DNA of 64,000 nucleotides, taken from the NCBI GenBank assembly GCA_015501585.1, contig JADNRY010000195.1, positions 54,154 through 118,153 on the forward strand, written 5' to 3'. The DNA is from Rhodocollybia butyracea. Its lineage: Eukaryota; Basidiomycota; Agaricomycetes; Agaricales; Omphalotaceae. Position 1 is the first letter of the stretch, and every line of letters begins with the position of its first letter. The notes below the pieces were generated by a model that was given only the letters and a program-made list of their open reading frames with translations, was not told the origin of the DNA and did no database searches. Made by a program: the position numbers and the translations under genes. This document shows, piece by piece, positions 11,291 through 22,766 of this stretch.

Positions 11291-12686
11291 TCATTCGGAG
11301 GGAGATTCCAAGCGCACGCTGAAAGCAGTGTTATTGACAATCTCAGAACGATGACGCCTCCAAGCCTCAACAAAAGCGGATGCATGAGAAGGCTCATGGA
11401 AGACCAGCTGGATTTGACTGTGTGTATGACGGTCGACGTAGAGGACGTGAGTTGTTATCGAGTCTCAAGAACCAGGTGTGGAGGAATTTCCGTAGTGTTT
11501 CAATGTTGCTGGGAAAGCTGGCATCTGAAGTAGAAACACGAACTGTTGAACCCGGCATCAAACGATGAGTTTTCTGACGTTTCGCTGGGCGTTCCGGGGG
11601 AGGCGACCGTGACCGCTGGATTCGACCTGACAATGGCACAGCGAAGGGGGAGGGTGTGCGTGGAGAAGGGGGCGTCATGGCCATGTCCAGGTCCAGAGGG
11701 GTGAAGTCAGCAACATTTTCGTTGGACCGCGCAGGAGGAGAAGTGAAACGTTGGAGGAGAGGCGGGGTACCTTGACGAGAGGGAGGAGACATGCTCGGGA
11801 AGGTATCATCACCCTGTGGAAGGCGCTCGAAGATTTCTGAGCATGCTGGGGACACGCTGTCACCAGATTTCTGGTCTGGTGGTGGAGTAAGGGAGTATCC
11901 CGCATGAAAGGAGACGTCAGGAGCAACTTGCTGCGAGACCTGAAACAGCTGCTCAAGCTCGTCGACGCGGCTATGGAGGGAGTCATAAGACTCCCTCGTT
12001 CTCTCGAGCTCCCGGACTCTAGTGGAAACGTCACTAGCAATGCCATGGATGACCTTATAGTCTTGTGCGAGATCATCGTGTGTGCTGCGAAAGTTTTCGC
12101 CAGTTTGTCGAACGGTGTCATCAAGACGTTGGATGTGTTCCTTCGTCAACGCCTGCTCCGTGCGGAACATACCTTCAAGGCGGAGATCGTTGCTGTCCAA
12201 CCGATACCTGGCTGTCGACGCCGCTTCCTTGCTACCAGAGGTGTTGGGGATCAGCCTGGACCCAGGCGGGTACTGGAGCGAGGGCAGGTTGAAGGAGGAT
12301 TGAGGGGAGAGCTTCTTCATCTCAGATTTCTTTACCTCCGGCTTCTTCCCTTCCGGCTTTTTTCCTTCGGATTTCTTCGTCATACAGCCCGTGAGATTCA
12401 AAATATTCATGACCTCGCTAGGACCATCCAGCTGAGAAGATGTGGACGTGGGTGGCAAGCCGGAATTGCTGCCCACTGTACGATGACTGAAGCTGGCGGA
12501 AGATTGAGCGGTCAGTGAGCGGGCAGAGGAGGCGACCGGTGAAGGCGGGCGAGTCGGGTGCAGTTGAGACGTAGGGGTAATAACCGGCACAGTGTGTTGG
12601 CGTTGTCGAGTAGTCCCTGACCTTTCCCTATTCACCCTCACCGCGTCTTCGATGTGTTTGTGGACGGCTTGGTTCAAGCTGGACAT
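11291..12686 (-). CDS. LINE ORF1 (gag-like, frameshifted)
   Basis: The ATG at 12686 opens a Ser/Pro/Gln-rich, low-complexity protein. It has a Lys/Glu repeat (KKSEGKKPEGKKPEVKK), a predicted coiled coil around DDTVRQTGENFRST to SRVDELEQLFQ, and a basic nuclear-signal-like PERPAKRQKTHR. The frame ends at 11394, but a better C-terminus appears in the next frame: HVLYVDRHTHSQIQLVFHEP through FVEAWRRHRSEIVNN to RLESPSE-stop at 11291. That indicates a one-base change near 11460. Such ORF1 proteins bind the element RNA. Its position directly before the endonuclease supports the role; no zinc knuckle is visible. Confidence 0.65.
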
Positions 12687-13755
12687 TAGTACTGCAGAGA
12701 TATGGAAATGTCTCAGAATGTTTCACAGGCCGCTGGTTTTGTACAGGCGCAGAGGTCGTCGTAACTTTTTTATAGTTGCAAAGAGATGCAGCCACGGGAT
12801 ACTTCAGGACTCGGTGATGCCGTCCAGTGGTCTTCGAGCTAATGTTTGGATCAACGGAGTCAAGAAGCTTGCAGAAGCGATAATCAGTCGATTTCGTGAG
12901 GTGCCGGTCAAGTTAAGTTTTATTGTGAGAGGAACAGATGTAGTAACGCGCAGGGTACAACTATGAGCTGTGACCAATGAAGCAGTGCGCGTCGCAACGA
13001 TGAGCTCGACGAAAGAATTTAAGCGCCCAGACGGTGATGGTTAGTGGTAACCTCTTGAGCACTACCGGTAGCCTAAGAGGTTATATATTACCGCCATAGT
13101 AATAGCCTTATGAACTACATTTGGGTAGCCTGTAACTTGAATGATAACTTATAAGTAAAATAAAGAGTCATTAAACCAGAGCAAAATAGAAAGTATCTAG
13201 CTTCAGGTTCTCTTAGCTTTTTTACTGGGCCTGTAGTAATTGCCTTGGTGCTGAGTCTCTGGCTGACGAAGTGGGTGGGCGTCTGATTAAGCGCCCAGCA
13301 CATTTCTTTTTGCTGTCGTCGTCACTGATATGCTGGAAGGCTCACTAGGTGGATCAATACAAGTGAGAGCATTTTGACAAGGGTTGGGAGGTGCAGGGAA
13401 TTCTGGAGCAAGGGTATTTAGAAGGAAACAAAAGTGGGCAGTGCGAAGACTGCCACAGGCACAAGTAGGGTGAATGCCTACATGAACAATGGACTATTTG
13501 AGTACGCTCCATTGAACAACCTTTACAGGGACATGCTAATCACCTTGACAGTATTGCTCTTGTGAATGCCTGTGCTGGATGGTATCCCTCCATCCCGTGT
13601 TTCTCTTCCAGATAAGTTTAGTCAGATGTTCAAAGCAGTCATGTTCGGTATTTATTGTACATGTTTATTTTTTTGAAATTATAGATGCTTGCTAACATTG
13701 ATTTATTCAAGCTGCTGGCTTTTGCACTACCGATAAACACCAGGGCCTGAAGGGC
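12687..13755. other. Intergenic / possible LINE 5' leader
   Basis: No gene recognised. The first few hundred bases may be the LINE 5' untranslated region. The ten-base word AAGCGCCCAG occurs at about 13021 and again at about 13288. The rest is unremarkable AT-rich sequence. Confidence 0.3.
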
Positions 13756-14860
13756 ATGAATAGCAACTCTCAGATCGCCCATCTCCTCTCCTTGTACCTA
13801 ATTTACAAGCAGCATATACTGTATATCCGAATTCGGACTATTCAGAGATGTTGTTTGTATACGGGACACAGAGTCTTCAGCAAACTTACACAGCCAGGCA
13901 AGGCCCCCAGCATGGTCGAGACGGAATTGGATCAAATCACCATAGCTACCGAGGCCAAATTCTGCGCTGGGATGGACACAATTATAATCAACGAATTTCT
14001 CGGCAATGCCTCCATGGATATCATGCTGATACCTTCTTGGGCTCTACCACCGTCGGTGACAAAGAGTCCATCTCTGGTGCTTGCACCTCTTCCCCCACCA
14101 CTGTTATGCCTTCGTCGGGCATTCTTAACATTGCTCATCCTTGCCCCCAAGTTCATTCAAGACAAGTACTATTCTAACTGTGCCCGGGCCAAGCTCTCTG
14201 GTCTCCTGCCAGGAGAAATAGGTCAGTGTGAATATGCTCTTGGTGATACGCTGGACTGACGGTGGGTAAATCGTCTTCATCCCACTACATCACCTGCCCT
14301 CCCAGTCAGAGATCTCTATCCTGCTGTAAAAGTGAGAGTGCAATTCCATCCACTCCTGCCGAGTTGGCAGAATTCTTGGTTAGCTCCATTCAAGCAATGT
14401 CTCTACTCAGCCAATTTCATGAGTTACGAGCAGTTTGGGTCATACATGAGCAGATGAAGGTCATCAAAATGCTATTGGGCTTACTTCCGCTGAATCTTCG
14501 TCAGGCAATCGTACAATACAGGTGCTGTTTTTTATGACAAACTGCAGATGTGTTCACCGCAAATACCACTATCCTGGATATACCTTCGGAAAACTGGCCA
14601 TACCTCAATCACTCTCCTACTGGTCCATTGGCAAATCTTATCAGCCCTATACACGATTCAGATTTTATTAACCCTCCTTTCACTCTATCCTCCAAGCTGG
14701 AGTGTATATGCAACGCCGCATCATTCCTATATTTTGCCGTTGAACGGCCGTTTGCTTTCAATAGCAATTACACCCACTTCCAGGCTTGTTCATCTTGAAT
14801 CTGTCTGTTTTTGGCTGTGGTCCTCTATCGATTATGCTACTTTATTAGATTAGGTCGACG
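13756..14860 (+). other. Unclassified, possibly spliced coding remnants
   Basis: Several short open pieces on the plus strand look exon-like but I could not assemble a convincing protein. One runs 13920-14220 and ends in a plausible GTCAGTG donor. Another covers about 14362-14520 (AEFLVSSIQAMSLLSQFHEL). A third spans 14550-14798. No domain is recognised. They lie just upstream of the tyrosine recombinase gene on the same strand, so they could belong to the same mobile unit or be an unrelated decayed gene. Confidence 0.25.
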
Positions 14861-14990
14861 CAAACACGCTTTAGCAGCGTTGCAGTTTAGAAATAGTCCC
14901 GCCAAATAGATTGGTTGTCTTTCAAAAATATCGGTGTGAAATCCTGGCTACTTAAAGCAAAACATTATTTGCCCCTTTCCGTGTCTAACT

Positions 14991-16809
14991 ATGGATCTTC
15001 CCCAGATTCTCCCCTCGCTGTTATCTGCACAGTTTAACAGTGATACTGCCCTGCGTTTCCCGGGCCTTCAAGAACGTTGTCGAGAGTTCAGCAAACAGTC
15101 ATTTTCCTTCACCGATGAAGTCATGGATGATATGGATGGCGAGCAGGAGACAATGGCCATCCAAACAGATTCCGATGCTATCGACGGCAACATTGAAGGG
15201 GAACTTTTCCTCAATGAAGATGGTGTCGCTACATCTGATGTAGCGACAAGCTCTGAGCCTGTGGGATCAACAAGCAGCCTTGCTGATATTGACTCCACTG
15301 GATTGCGCAGTATCTTGAAAAATGCTTCAAAAGGAGTAAGCGAAGATACCCATGCAGACTATCAAAGGTATGGATATTATTCGTACATATCATATTGTTA
15401 ATTTTGATCTCTCCCCCAGGCTCATGAACCAGTGCGAAGAATTCCTTATCGAACGAAGGCTTATCAAACAACGGGGTGATTTCTTCACAAAAAAGCCTCC
15501 AACAGATGCTGCAGAGATGATCGTCGCTTGGATAATGGAGTCGTAAGTTTTTTTTTGTGATGCAACTCAGTTACTGTAATTTCCCGCAGATGTGATTCGA
15601 AGAAACTAGATGGAACTGAGAAAGATCCCGGTGAGGTTCGGAAAGGCTATGGTCATGCTCAGAAGATGCGAGCTGCCGCTACCTTTGGATTTGGACAGCT
15701 GGTTGGGAAAGGCCGGACTCCATGGTCAGTGAGTGAGGTCACCAGCGAAATGGTAGGAAATCCCTCAGTTTCAGAGATGGTTTCCTGCTATATGGTCAGC
15801 TTGCGACGCCGAAAGGTAAATATTACCACACCCCTGTATGTTAGTGTTTTCTAAATATTTACTTACAGGTTCAATCTGGTGAAGAACAAACTATTGCTCG
15901 TGCTATCACTCCGGTATGATGACTACTTAGTTTGAGTTCTGCATAACTTATAGATTGTGCCTATTAGGAATTCATCGGAAGACTATGGGACTTTAATCAT
16001 CGCCCAGAAAATCGGGAAATAAAGAAATATAGCCCTGGCCGACGTGGAGAGAAGCAATCTACTGACTGGGGTGGACCGCGCTTTAGGCGTGCACTTCATC
16101 TTGCATACACCCTGGCATATGTTTGTTTACTACGAGTTGACGAGGTTCTGAAGATCCAATCTCATGACATTGAGATTAGTAAAGAAGACGACAATACTCT
16201 AAAAGTAACTCTGCCGTTCCGAAAGACTAATCAGTTTGGTCGTACGTGTAACAAATCAGTTCAGATTCAATGCTAATGTTTCTCACCTCAGATATACAAC
16301 CATTCTTTCTCAAGAAGCTTCCAGAAGAGTTTAAGCATCTATGCCCAGTTCGAGCTTATGCCGACTGGATAAAACAGACTCGTATTAATGAGGGATTCAT
16401 ATTTCGCAAGATGGATTCTAGAGATCGATATGCAGCCGACCCCTCTAAACATATGGTACAGTAAATCTTATCTTACATGCAACTACTTTTTAAAACATAC
16501 ATGTAGTCATCCGAGCAGTTTTTGGCTGGTTTCCGGAACAACCTACTTGATATCGGTGTTGACCCATCACCATATGGGACACACTCATTTCGACGCGGAG
16601 GGTGCCAATGGCTTTCTGTAGATCTTCGTTGGCCAATCCGAAAGATATGCGAGTGGGGGGGGTGGAGTACTGATTTCTCGTACATGACTATTGTCAAGTA
16701 CTTGATTTCCTGGAATGACGATCCCCGACAGCCTCGTGAAAGCTATTTTGACATGGAGAGAACTACTATTGCTTGCAGTATGTGTGGACGTACTTGCGAG
16801 TGCGCATAA
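14991..16809 (+). CDS. Crypton-like tyrosine recombinase, 7 exons
   Basis: Site-specific DNA recombinase of the tyrosine recombinase fold. Deduced exons 14991-15367, 15420-15542, 15590-15815, 15869-15913, 15968-16241, 16292-16455 and 16507-16809 join in frame to 503 residues, with no internal stop. The N-terminal ~120 residues are acidic and disordered. A core-binding-like helical region follows (DTHADYQRLMNQCEEFLIER). The catalytic part shows CLLRVDEVLKIQ (first Arg), a Lys in LPFRKTNQFG, the H-x-x-R box THSFRRGG and WGGWSTDFSYMTIVKYL, where one of the two tyrosines is the likely nucleophile. The C-terminus has CSMCGRTCEC. An uninterrupted seven-exon frame suggests recent activity or selection. 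Cryptons and domesticated relatives share this fold. No flanking target repeats were detected. Confidence 0.8.
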
Positions 16810-16887
16810 TTTATGAACCATTGTATTAAAAAAACGAGATACTTAAGTACATATGTATAGTAACGATTAAAGACTATGCAAAATTTA

Positions 16888-18600
16888 TTATATTTGCTTT
16901 ACTTTCTGGACACGTTTGGCAATCGCAGAGAACCGAACCATAGGCTTACCATGTACCTGATATTGCTGGGAGAATTCCAGCCCAAGCTGCTCCTGCTGTT
17001 GCCGAACAAGGCATTGATTGGCGGCAATGCGCTGCTTTCGTAGAACTTTCTTGATTGCAGTATATGTCATGCGTTGGTTGTGCTCCGAGTCATAAAACTC
17101 AGTCCAAAAGTTTTCCGGAGTGGACTGGTTGTATCGCTCAGCAACCCACTAGTAGATCAACATGAGACGAGAACAACGATATCAATGGCACGTACTAACC
17201 TTCCAAGTATCCCAGACCTTTTTGATTCCATGCCATCGTCGATCATGAGAATAACTGTAAGCGATAGGCCAATGCTTCAGCGCAATTGCATGACCTTTGA
17301 TTTTGAGAGTGCACTCAGATGGACTGAACTCGGCTTGGCTATCATCCCATACTCGACCAAGCTTGGGGATGTCTTTCACAAAAGACATACACAGTGGGTC
17401 AGGAACGTCCGAGCTTAAAAACTGGAGACACGTTCCATTGCCCAGCACCAGAAGCTTCGTGGACTCGGTAACCGGAGTATACATCATCTCAATGTCAGTA
17501 GCTGGCAGGGAAGGTAGCGGTAATGGTTTCATCGGGAGAGGAAGAGCGCATGTTGGTTGAGGCGACATAGTGATAAGATTGGGGGTGAGATTGGGACGAG
17601 GATATCGTATCGTATCCATGATTACATCCTGTGATGCTGGCGGTGGTGCCATCGGAAGCGAAAGAGAGGTGAGATTGGAAGTAGGAAATGGAGACGACGA
17701 CGATGGAGCATGGTTGGAAACAGAGCCAGGGGTAGGAGACGGAAGTGGTACACTCTGAGATTGAGTACTGACTTCCATCGCGTGATCGTTTGGGCTTCCC
17801 TTGACTTCTGAGATGAGAACTTGCAGTTGGTCCTCGATACTGGCAAGCCTCGAATCTAATTTATGTTTCTGGGAAATACAGTGAGTACATAAAATTCAAT
17901 GCACTCGGAAATCATACCAGAGGTCCCTTCGTATCACTTAGTTCCTTGAGCTGGCGAGGAGTCTCCATATCCGGGTTATTTGCGGCAAAACGGTCAGCCT
18001 AAAAAATGTGGGATCAACAGATACGAAAGAAGGGAGAAAGGGAACATGACACGTACCCAGGAAGGAACCTCATCCTTCTGCTGCTGCGTCCTGTTATCCT
18101 TCGAGCGTAGAACTGCACGCGTGGGCTCCTTGGGAGACGGCTCGCCCATGAGCTCATCTTGCCGAGCATTTACTTGCGATTTCTTCTTCGGCTTTGTCTC
18201 AGCAACACCAGGCTTCACATCCTTTTTGCTGTCTCTCGGTCCCTTGTGAGGCTGGCGACGACCAGCGATGATACTGAGATGATATCAGCGAACAAGAAAA
18301 AATCAATATCAGCTATAGCAACATACTTGTTCCATGCACTGGGATCACCGCTGTAGTCGATCAGCCGCTGAAGCACTGCCGCCTTGTTCCCGGACACTTT
18401 CAGCTTGAAGGATTGAAGCAGCTCTTTGAGCTCATTTAGTGTCTTCTTGCGCCTGGGGAGGCATTCGACAGTTCATCAATCAATCATTTGTGAGACATTA
18501 GGAGGAAGAAAGAGGGTTCTTACAGCTTAATTGATTCCCCATTGGGGAAAGGAAAGTCTTCGTCCTTCGGGTCTGCAGGTATGGTGAGATGAACGGCCAT
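16888..18600 (-). CDS. SAP-domain protein with W/FW-box C-terminal domain, 6 exons
   Basis: Convergent to the tyrosine recombinase; the two stop codons are about 80 bases apart. Deduced exons 18600-18524, 18452-18327, 18273-18057, 17998-17918, 17868-17200 and 17148-16888 give 476 residues in one frame. Residues 25-60 form a SAP motif (LNELKELLQSFKLKVSG then KAAVLQRLIDY), a small DNA-binding module. A lysine-rich stretch (GVAETKPKKKSQV) is nuclear-signal-like. The middle is Ser/Pro-rich with a short coiled segment (RLASIEDQLQVLISEV). The C-terminal ~150 residues carry spaced tryptophans (DRRWHGIKKVWDTWK, STPENFWTEFYD) and a basic helix (MTYTAIKKVLRKQR), recalling Agaricomycete proteins of unknown function and loosely the GCR1_C-type DNA-binding domain found in Cryptons. 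A role as DNA-binding partner of the recombinase is inference. Confidence 0.68.
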
Positions 18601-19243
18601 AAAAGTCTTGAAAGTCTCCGGGATCTTCTTGAAGCTGATTCGAACACGAGTTAACGAGCCAAAAGCAAGCTCAGCACCAGTAGAAATGACCAGGCCGAGC
18701 AGAAACGCGTAGACGAATGTCGGGATTCCGAGTACGAAATGAACCGCGGTGTCAAAGGCGACGACGACGAGAGCCGAGCCGTATGCCGCCGCCGACCTGC
18801 ATTGGAAAAAAAAAAGGCGCTCGGTGAGTTTATTTGGAATTAACGGAGGCGAAAGTGGGCCAGCGGCTGGTCAGTAAGAAAAGAGCGGCGGGTTTGTTTG
18901 GTCCAAATGATGGGCCAAACACGAAGACGGTCCAAAAGGAGCGAAAGACGCGCTTAGGCAAAATAGGTTACGACATCACAGCGGATCGGTGATCCGGCGT
19001 GACTACACTGTCTCTTTACAGAGAGAAGTAGCGTGAGTCTACTCGAATGGAAAATTACAGGGGGATGTGTTTAAATAAGTAAAGATCCATGGAAAATATG
19101 CAATGCCACAGAACCAAAAGCGCGTTGAAGGTCACTTCCTGCATCCAAAATCCGTAGCAGTTCATCAATGGCTTATTCCATAGATAGATGAGGTACTTTT
19201 CCTTATTCTTCGTACAGTACGTACAGAGAGTCGTCAACGCGAT
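18601..19243. other. Intergenic upstream region
   Basis: An open, hydrophobic minus-strand stretch at about 18602-18790 lies in frame upstream of the SAP-protein ATG (residues such as FVLGIPTFVYAFLLGLVIS). It could be an N-terminal exon with a membrane segment, because a CAG acceptor-like site sits near 18800. I prefer the internal ATG because the SAP module follows it closely. An A-run is at 18807-18816. No other gene is seen. Confidence 0.3.
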
Positions 19244-21617
19244 TCAAAGATAATAACATCCCGGTACTGGCGCCGAAACCTCCGCACTTGAGAAACTGAT
19301 ATGCCCAATAGCTGGATTAGAGCTATCCGGGATTTTTGGAACCACGCCCCATTTCATAGGCTTGAGCGGATCTGAACCGTCCTCCGGTGGATGGCAAGCC
19401 GCAGCAATAGCTTTGCTACAACTCCCCGCTAGGGGCATATCGCATTGAAGGCATTTGAAACACCCTACAGCAAGGCAGCTCAGGACAAGAGACGCCCCAA
19501 TGATTATTGTTAGGATCATTGCCACTGGTGAATAGCCACAGCTGGTGATACTATTCGACTTATCAAGGACATCGCCATTCCAGAAAGTGACTGCAACAAC
19601 AAAGATGCTCTGCGAGAGAAGCCAATGCAGGAGGGCTGAGTAAACTATTAATGGGACTCCGAAACGGATTGGTATGTTGAGGAAGTAGGTGGACCGCTGG
19701 TCACCATGAGGGTCAGAGACACGGAGGGGCTTTCGCGAATGGGCATACGACGACCATTCGAGTGCCAGAAACAATTTTGTGCAAAGGCTGTTGAAAACAA
19801 GGTATATCATGGAAAAAATAAGCTGCGGAAGATTGGCCAGTAGCACAGACGCTACAGTAGCCCCATATCCATGTGTTGGTATAGCCCAGCCAATAATAAT
19901 GTTTCCAGAAGATGCTTTACCAATGCCAAGTTGCCAGAGGGATGAGAAGCCACGTAGGCCGTAAACACTGTCCAGTTCATGCAGAGCGTAACCTAAAAGG
20001 CCCAGGATGGTGGATAGAGCAAGAAGGAAGCTATTGAGACTTTGAGTTGATTTTGCGCTATGTGAACCATCCGGCTACTCACAGGAAACCCATCACGATC
20101 CAATGTCGCCGACTGGCTGTAGTCATCCATCTAGTTTTTCGAGGTTGATACATAATTGACAGAGATGTTGTGTCTTCATTTTTATCAAGGCCCCGAGACA
20201 CCAAAGACATGTCCTTTGTCAGTGGCTCAGGATTCTGGGTGAAAGATGCTATCGCATCTCCGAGGGTTACTAGAGGATTATCGCGCGTTCTGGTGACCAC
20301 AATTACCATACATATTACCTTTACAAGGTTGAAGGCAACGACGATGATAAGAAGTGGGAGGTTGAACTGTAGCTGACACCTGGAAGCAGTTGTTTCGCTG
20401 AGGCAATACTGAACCTTCAAGAACTGAACCTCCGACTCAGAAAATGTGAGCCCCACTGCCATTATCCAACTGGAGGGATCGATTTCTCTCCACTCCGTAG
20501 AACAGCTTGTGACACCTTCCTGACGTGGAATGCCGGAAGTAAAATCGCAGATCCAGTCAAATGGAGTGAGCCCCGGACTCAGGCCCCTGGATGCCACTGG
20601 AAACATGGAGCTATTGAGCTGATTAACAAAGGTGTTATTGGAGGTGTAGTCTCCCAACACTACAACTAAATCACGACGGTCGGAGAGAAAATCCATTGCA
20701 TAAGTTTGGAGGCAATCAGACGGGTTCAAGAGCTCCCAATTGAATGGTTCAATATCCGGACCTGAACAAGCGTATGTCTGGAGGCAACCAGATGGTCCTA
20801 GGGAGTTCCAGCTGGCGGGTTCAGCATCTGGACTTGAACAAGCCACGCGCTTCGGCGAGGCACACTCCCAGTTGAATGTCCAATTATTTTTGGGCAAGTC
20901 TTGCATTTCTGGTCCTTGTGCCAGATACCAATTGTAGTCATTAGCACTTATAGTCGAGAAGAAGGAAGAGTTGTAACTGGCATGTAAGTAAGCATATGTT
21001 AACACTGATAAGAGCAATCTCACACACAAGAGATGTAGGGGAATCGATGAGACAGAGAGTAAGATCCATAGCAAGCGCTTCCAGCCACCTGTATACTTAA
21101 GGTTGTGCATGCTCTGCAGACCAATGTCAAGCCATAAGCCTTTCTCATGAGCTCGATCAACTTCAGCTCGAGTAGGAGCAGAGAGACTCTGCATTACATA
21201 GTTGCTAGCACTGAGCAAGAGAGTACCGAGGACATTGATGACAAGATGTATCCCCAGGGTAACGCGGTCTACGGTGTTGCAATCGCCTTCGAATATCTGG
21301 GTTACGCCAATGCTGCCTCCTGTCTTTACAGCACAGAATAGCAGTATAATGAGATTTATCAGCAGAACGACACCAGCCTCGAGCGCTGCCATCCAGGCTC
21401 CAAAATGCCAACCCGTTGGCATACGAGAACGGAGTTCATTGTATTTTCGTTTCAACCGCTGCTGAAGACGGTTCCATCGCGTACTAGGTCGAGATTTGGG
21501 GTACGTATCCAGCTGCTGCTTCTCCGATGAGTTTATTTCCTGCTCCGTCGATGACGCGGACTCGCAGTAATCTTGCGAAGAAACAAATGTGTATGTTGAA
21601 TTATTTTGTCGGAACAC
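19244..21617 (-). CDS. DUF6536-family multi-pass membrane protein, 2 exons
   Basis: Exons 21617-20083 and 20030-19244 join to 773 residues (46 bases removed, GTGAGT...TAG). After a Ser-rich, basic N-terminal tail, the DUF6536 domain opens with GWHFGAWMAALEAGVVLLIN. It continues with a short Cys-containing loop (FEGDCNTVDR), the conserved SNYVMQSLSAPTRAEVDRAH and WLDIGLQSMHNL, then a hydrophobic segment and a long Cys-rich extracellular loop. At least four further membrane segments follow, around IIGWAIPTHGYGATVASVLL, LLHWLLSQSIFVV and AMILTIIIGASLVLS. The signature LRVSDPHGDQRSTYFL sits before the last segments. The family is widespread in fungi and of unknown function; surface location is inferred from topology. 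The gene appears intact and stands alone. Confidence 0.82.
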
Positions 21618-21722
21618 ATTATCCAGAAAGCTGTAGTTTCGTCAGGCATGGCATAGTGATTCGTAAAAACGATCGGGTACAGACTGGGCGGTATCAGTGG
21701 TCATTCTACCACGAAGTTGGGT

Positions 21723-22224
21723 CTAGAATGAGGGACGAATGAGCAAAGGTGAGTGCACTTGAATTGTTCCCGGTTTTGTCGATGGTCCCAATGCCTGAAC
21801 TGTGTTGAAGAGATTGATATCAGCTGAGCTATTGGTATAGTCGCCTATGGTTTTCTCCACTGGTGTCAGATGTTCTTTCTCTCCCGAGTACGTGCTGGTG
21901 TGGAGCTTATAGCAGTGTAAGTATACTGATCTCCACATTCATATTGCCCACAAAACGGACAACAGTGCAAGTGTACGTGACTGGGGATACACAGGAGATC
22001 TGATTTTTATTTGGGGAATTTTGTACGAGCACTGAAGAAAGGTTTTCTTCGCATAGCGAAGAGCAAGGAGAGTCACTTGGATGGGCCATCTCGGAAACAT
22101 AATCTTCGAGATCTCTATCAGCCAGGGCTTCATCGACTCCGCGGCGGTAGCTGTGTAATAGGCTAACCCCTCCCGCTCCAGGGTAGCCACGCCACACATG
22201 GTTCACATTCAAGGCGGAGGTCAC
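21723..22224 (-). other. Unclassified minus-strand ORF pieces
   Basis: Two overlapping open pieces (22224-21907 and 21938-21723) in different frames look like neighbouring exons or a frameshifted gene: MTSALNVNHVWRGYPGAGG near the start and YTNSSADINLFNTVQALGPS near the end. No family is recognised. They lie about 100 bases upstream of the DUF6536 gene, on the same strand. The linking sequence is too short for a normal intron, so decay is likely. Confidence 0.25.
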
Positions 22225-22439
22225 GCTAGGTCACGATCTACTTCATTAGTTCTTTGGAGCTCAAAATTACCCTGAAACACCTTGCGCGAGGTACATTCGT
22301 AGGGTACATTTGGAAGAGGTAAATTTGGATAAGCGCCAGACGAGCTTTCACATTCGTCCGGTTCAACCAGCCTACATCCAGCGGCATCGGTCAACACTAC
22401 TGGAGCCGATAGGCGGGGTCTAGGCGTGACACGTGATAA

Positions 22440-22560
22440 ACTTCTTTGACGTGAGTGGTTTTTTCACCATCTTTGAGACTTTCGTGTTAGTCTTTCTCCT
22501 GTTATTTTGTCTGAATACTCGAGTACTCAATCTCCACAATCTCCGCATTAAACATTAAAG
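22440..22560 (+). repeat. Dispersed repeat, possible LTR fragment (copy 1)
   Basis: The stretch around 22470-22525 (TTTGAGACTTTCGTG ... GTTATTTTG ... ATACTCG) recurs with few changes at about 26623-26675. It lies roughly 250 bases upstream of the gag fragment at 22767, the position expected for the end of an LTR. The second copy sits just before an F-box relic. Confidence 0.45.
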
Positions 22561-22766
22561 CTAAAGCGCTAAAGGTGTGTAGATCAATTCAATAAGTACC
22601 AACAATCGGTTCTTTCAGACTATCTATAGTCTCTTTAGCTCGCAGATGGCTGATTATCAATTGTCCGTAGAACTTCGTTTTGAATCTCTCAACTTTGACG
22701 TGTTGCGAATACACACGACTAAAGATATCAGCATACAACCGTCTGTCTAACTATCGCCACTCTACG

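Larger units (their letters stand above)
7350..12686 (-). mobile_element. LINE (non-LTR retrotransposon), frame-damaged
   Basis: Element running right to left: ORF1 (12686-11291), an AP-like endonuclease (from about 11200), RNase H (about 10270-9860) and reverse transcriptase with a zinc-finger tail (about 9500-7350). The order endonuclease, RNase H, reverse transcriptase differs from the common order in which RNase H follows the RT. ORF1 is split by a frameshift near 11460, ORF1 and ORF2 are separated only by an in-phase TGA at 11291-11293, and the RNase H is frameshifted near 9960-10020. Boundaries of the element outside the coding part are not certain. Confidence 0.85.

Noticed and set aside
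11904..12518. 204-codon plus-strand ORF opposite LINE ORF1
   Set aside because: Antisense shadow of the low-complexity ORF1 coding strand.
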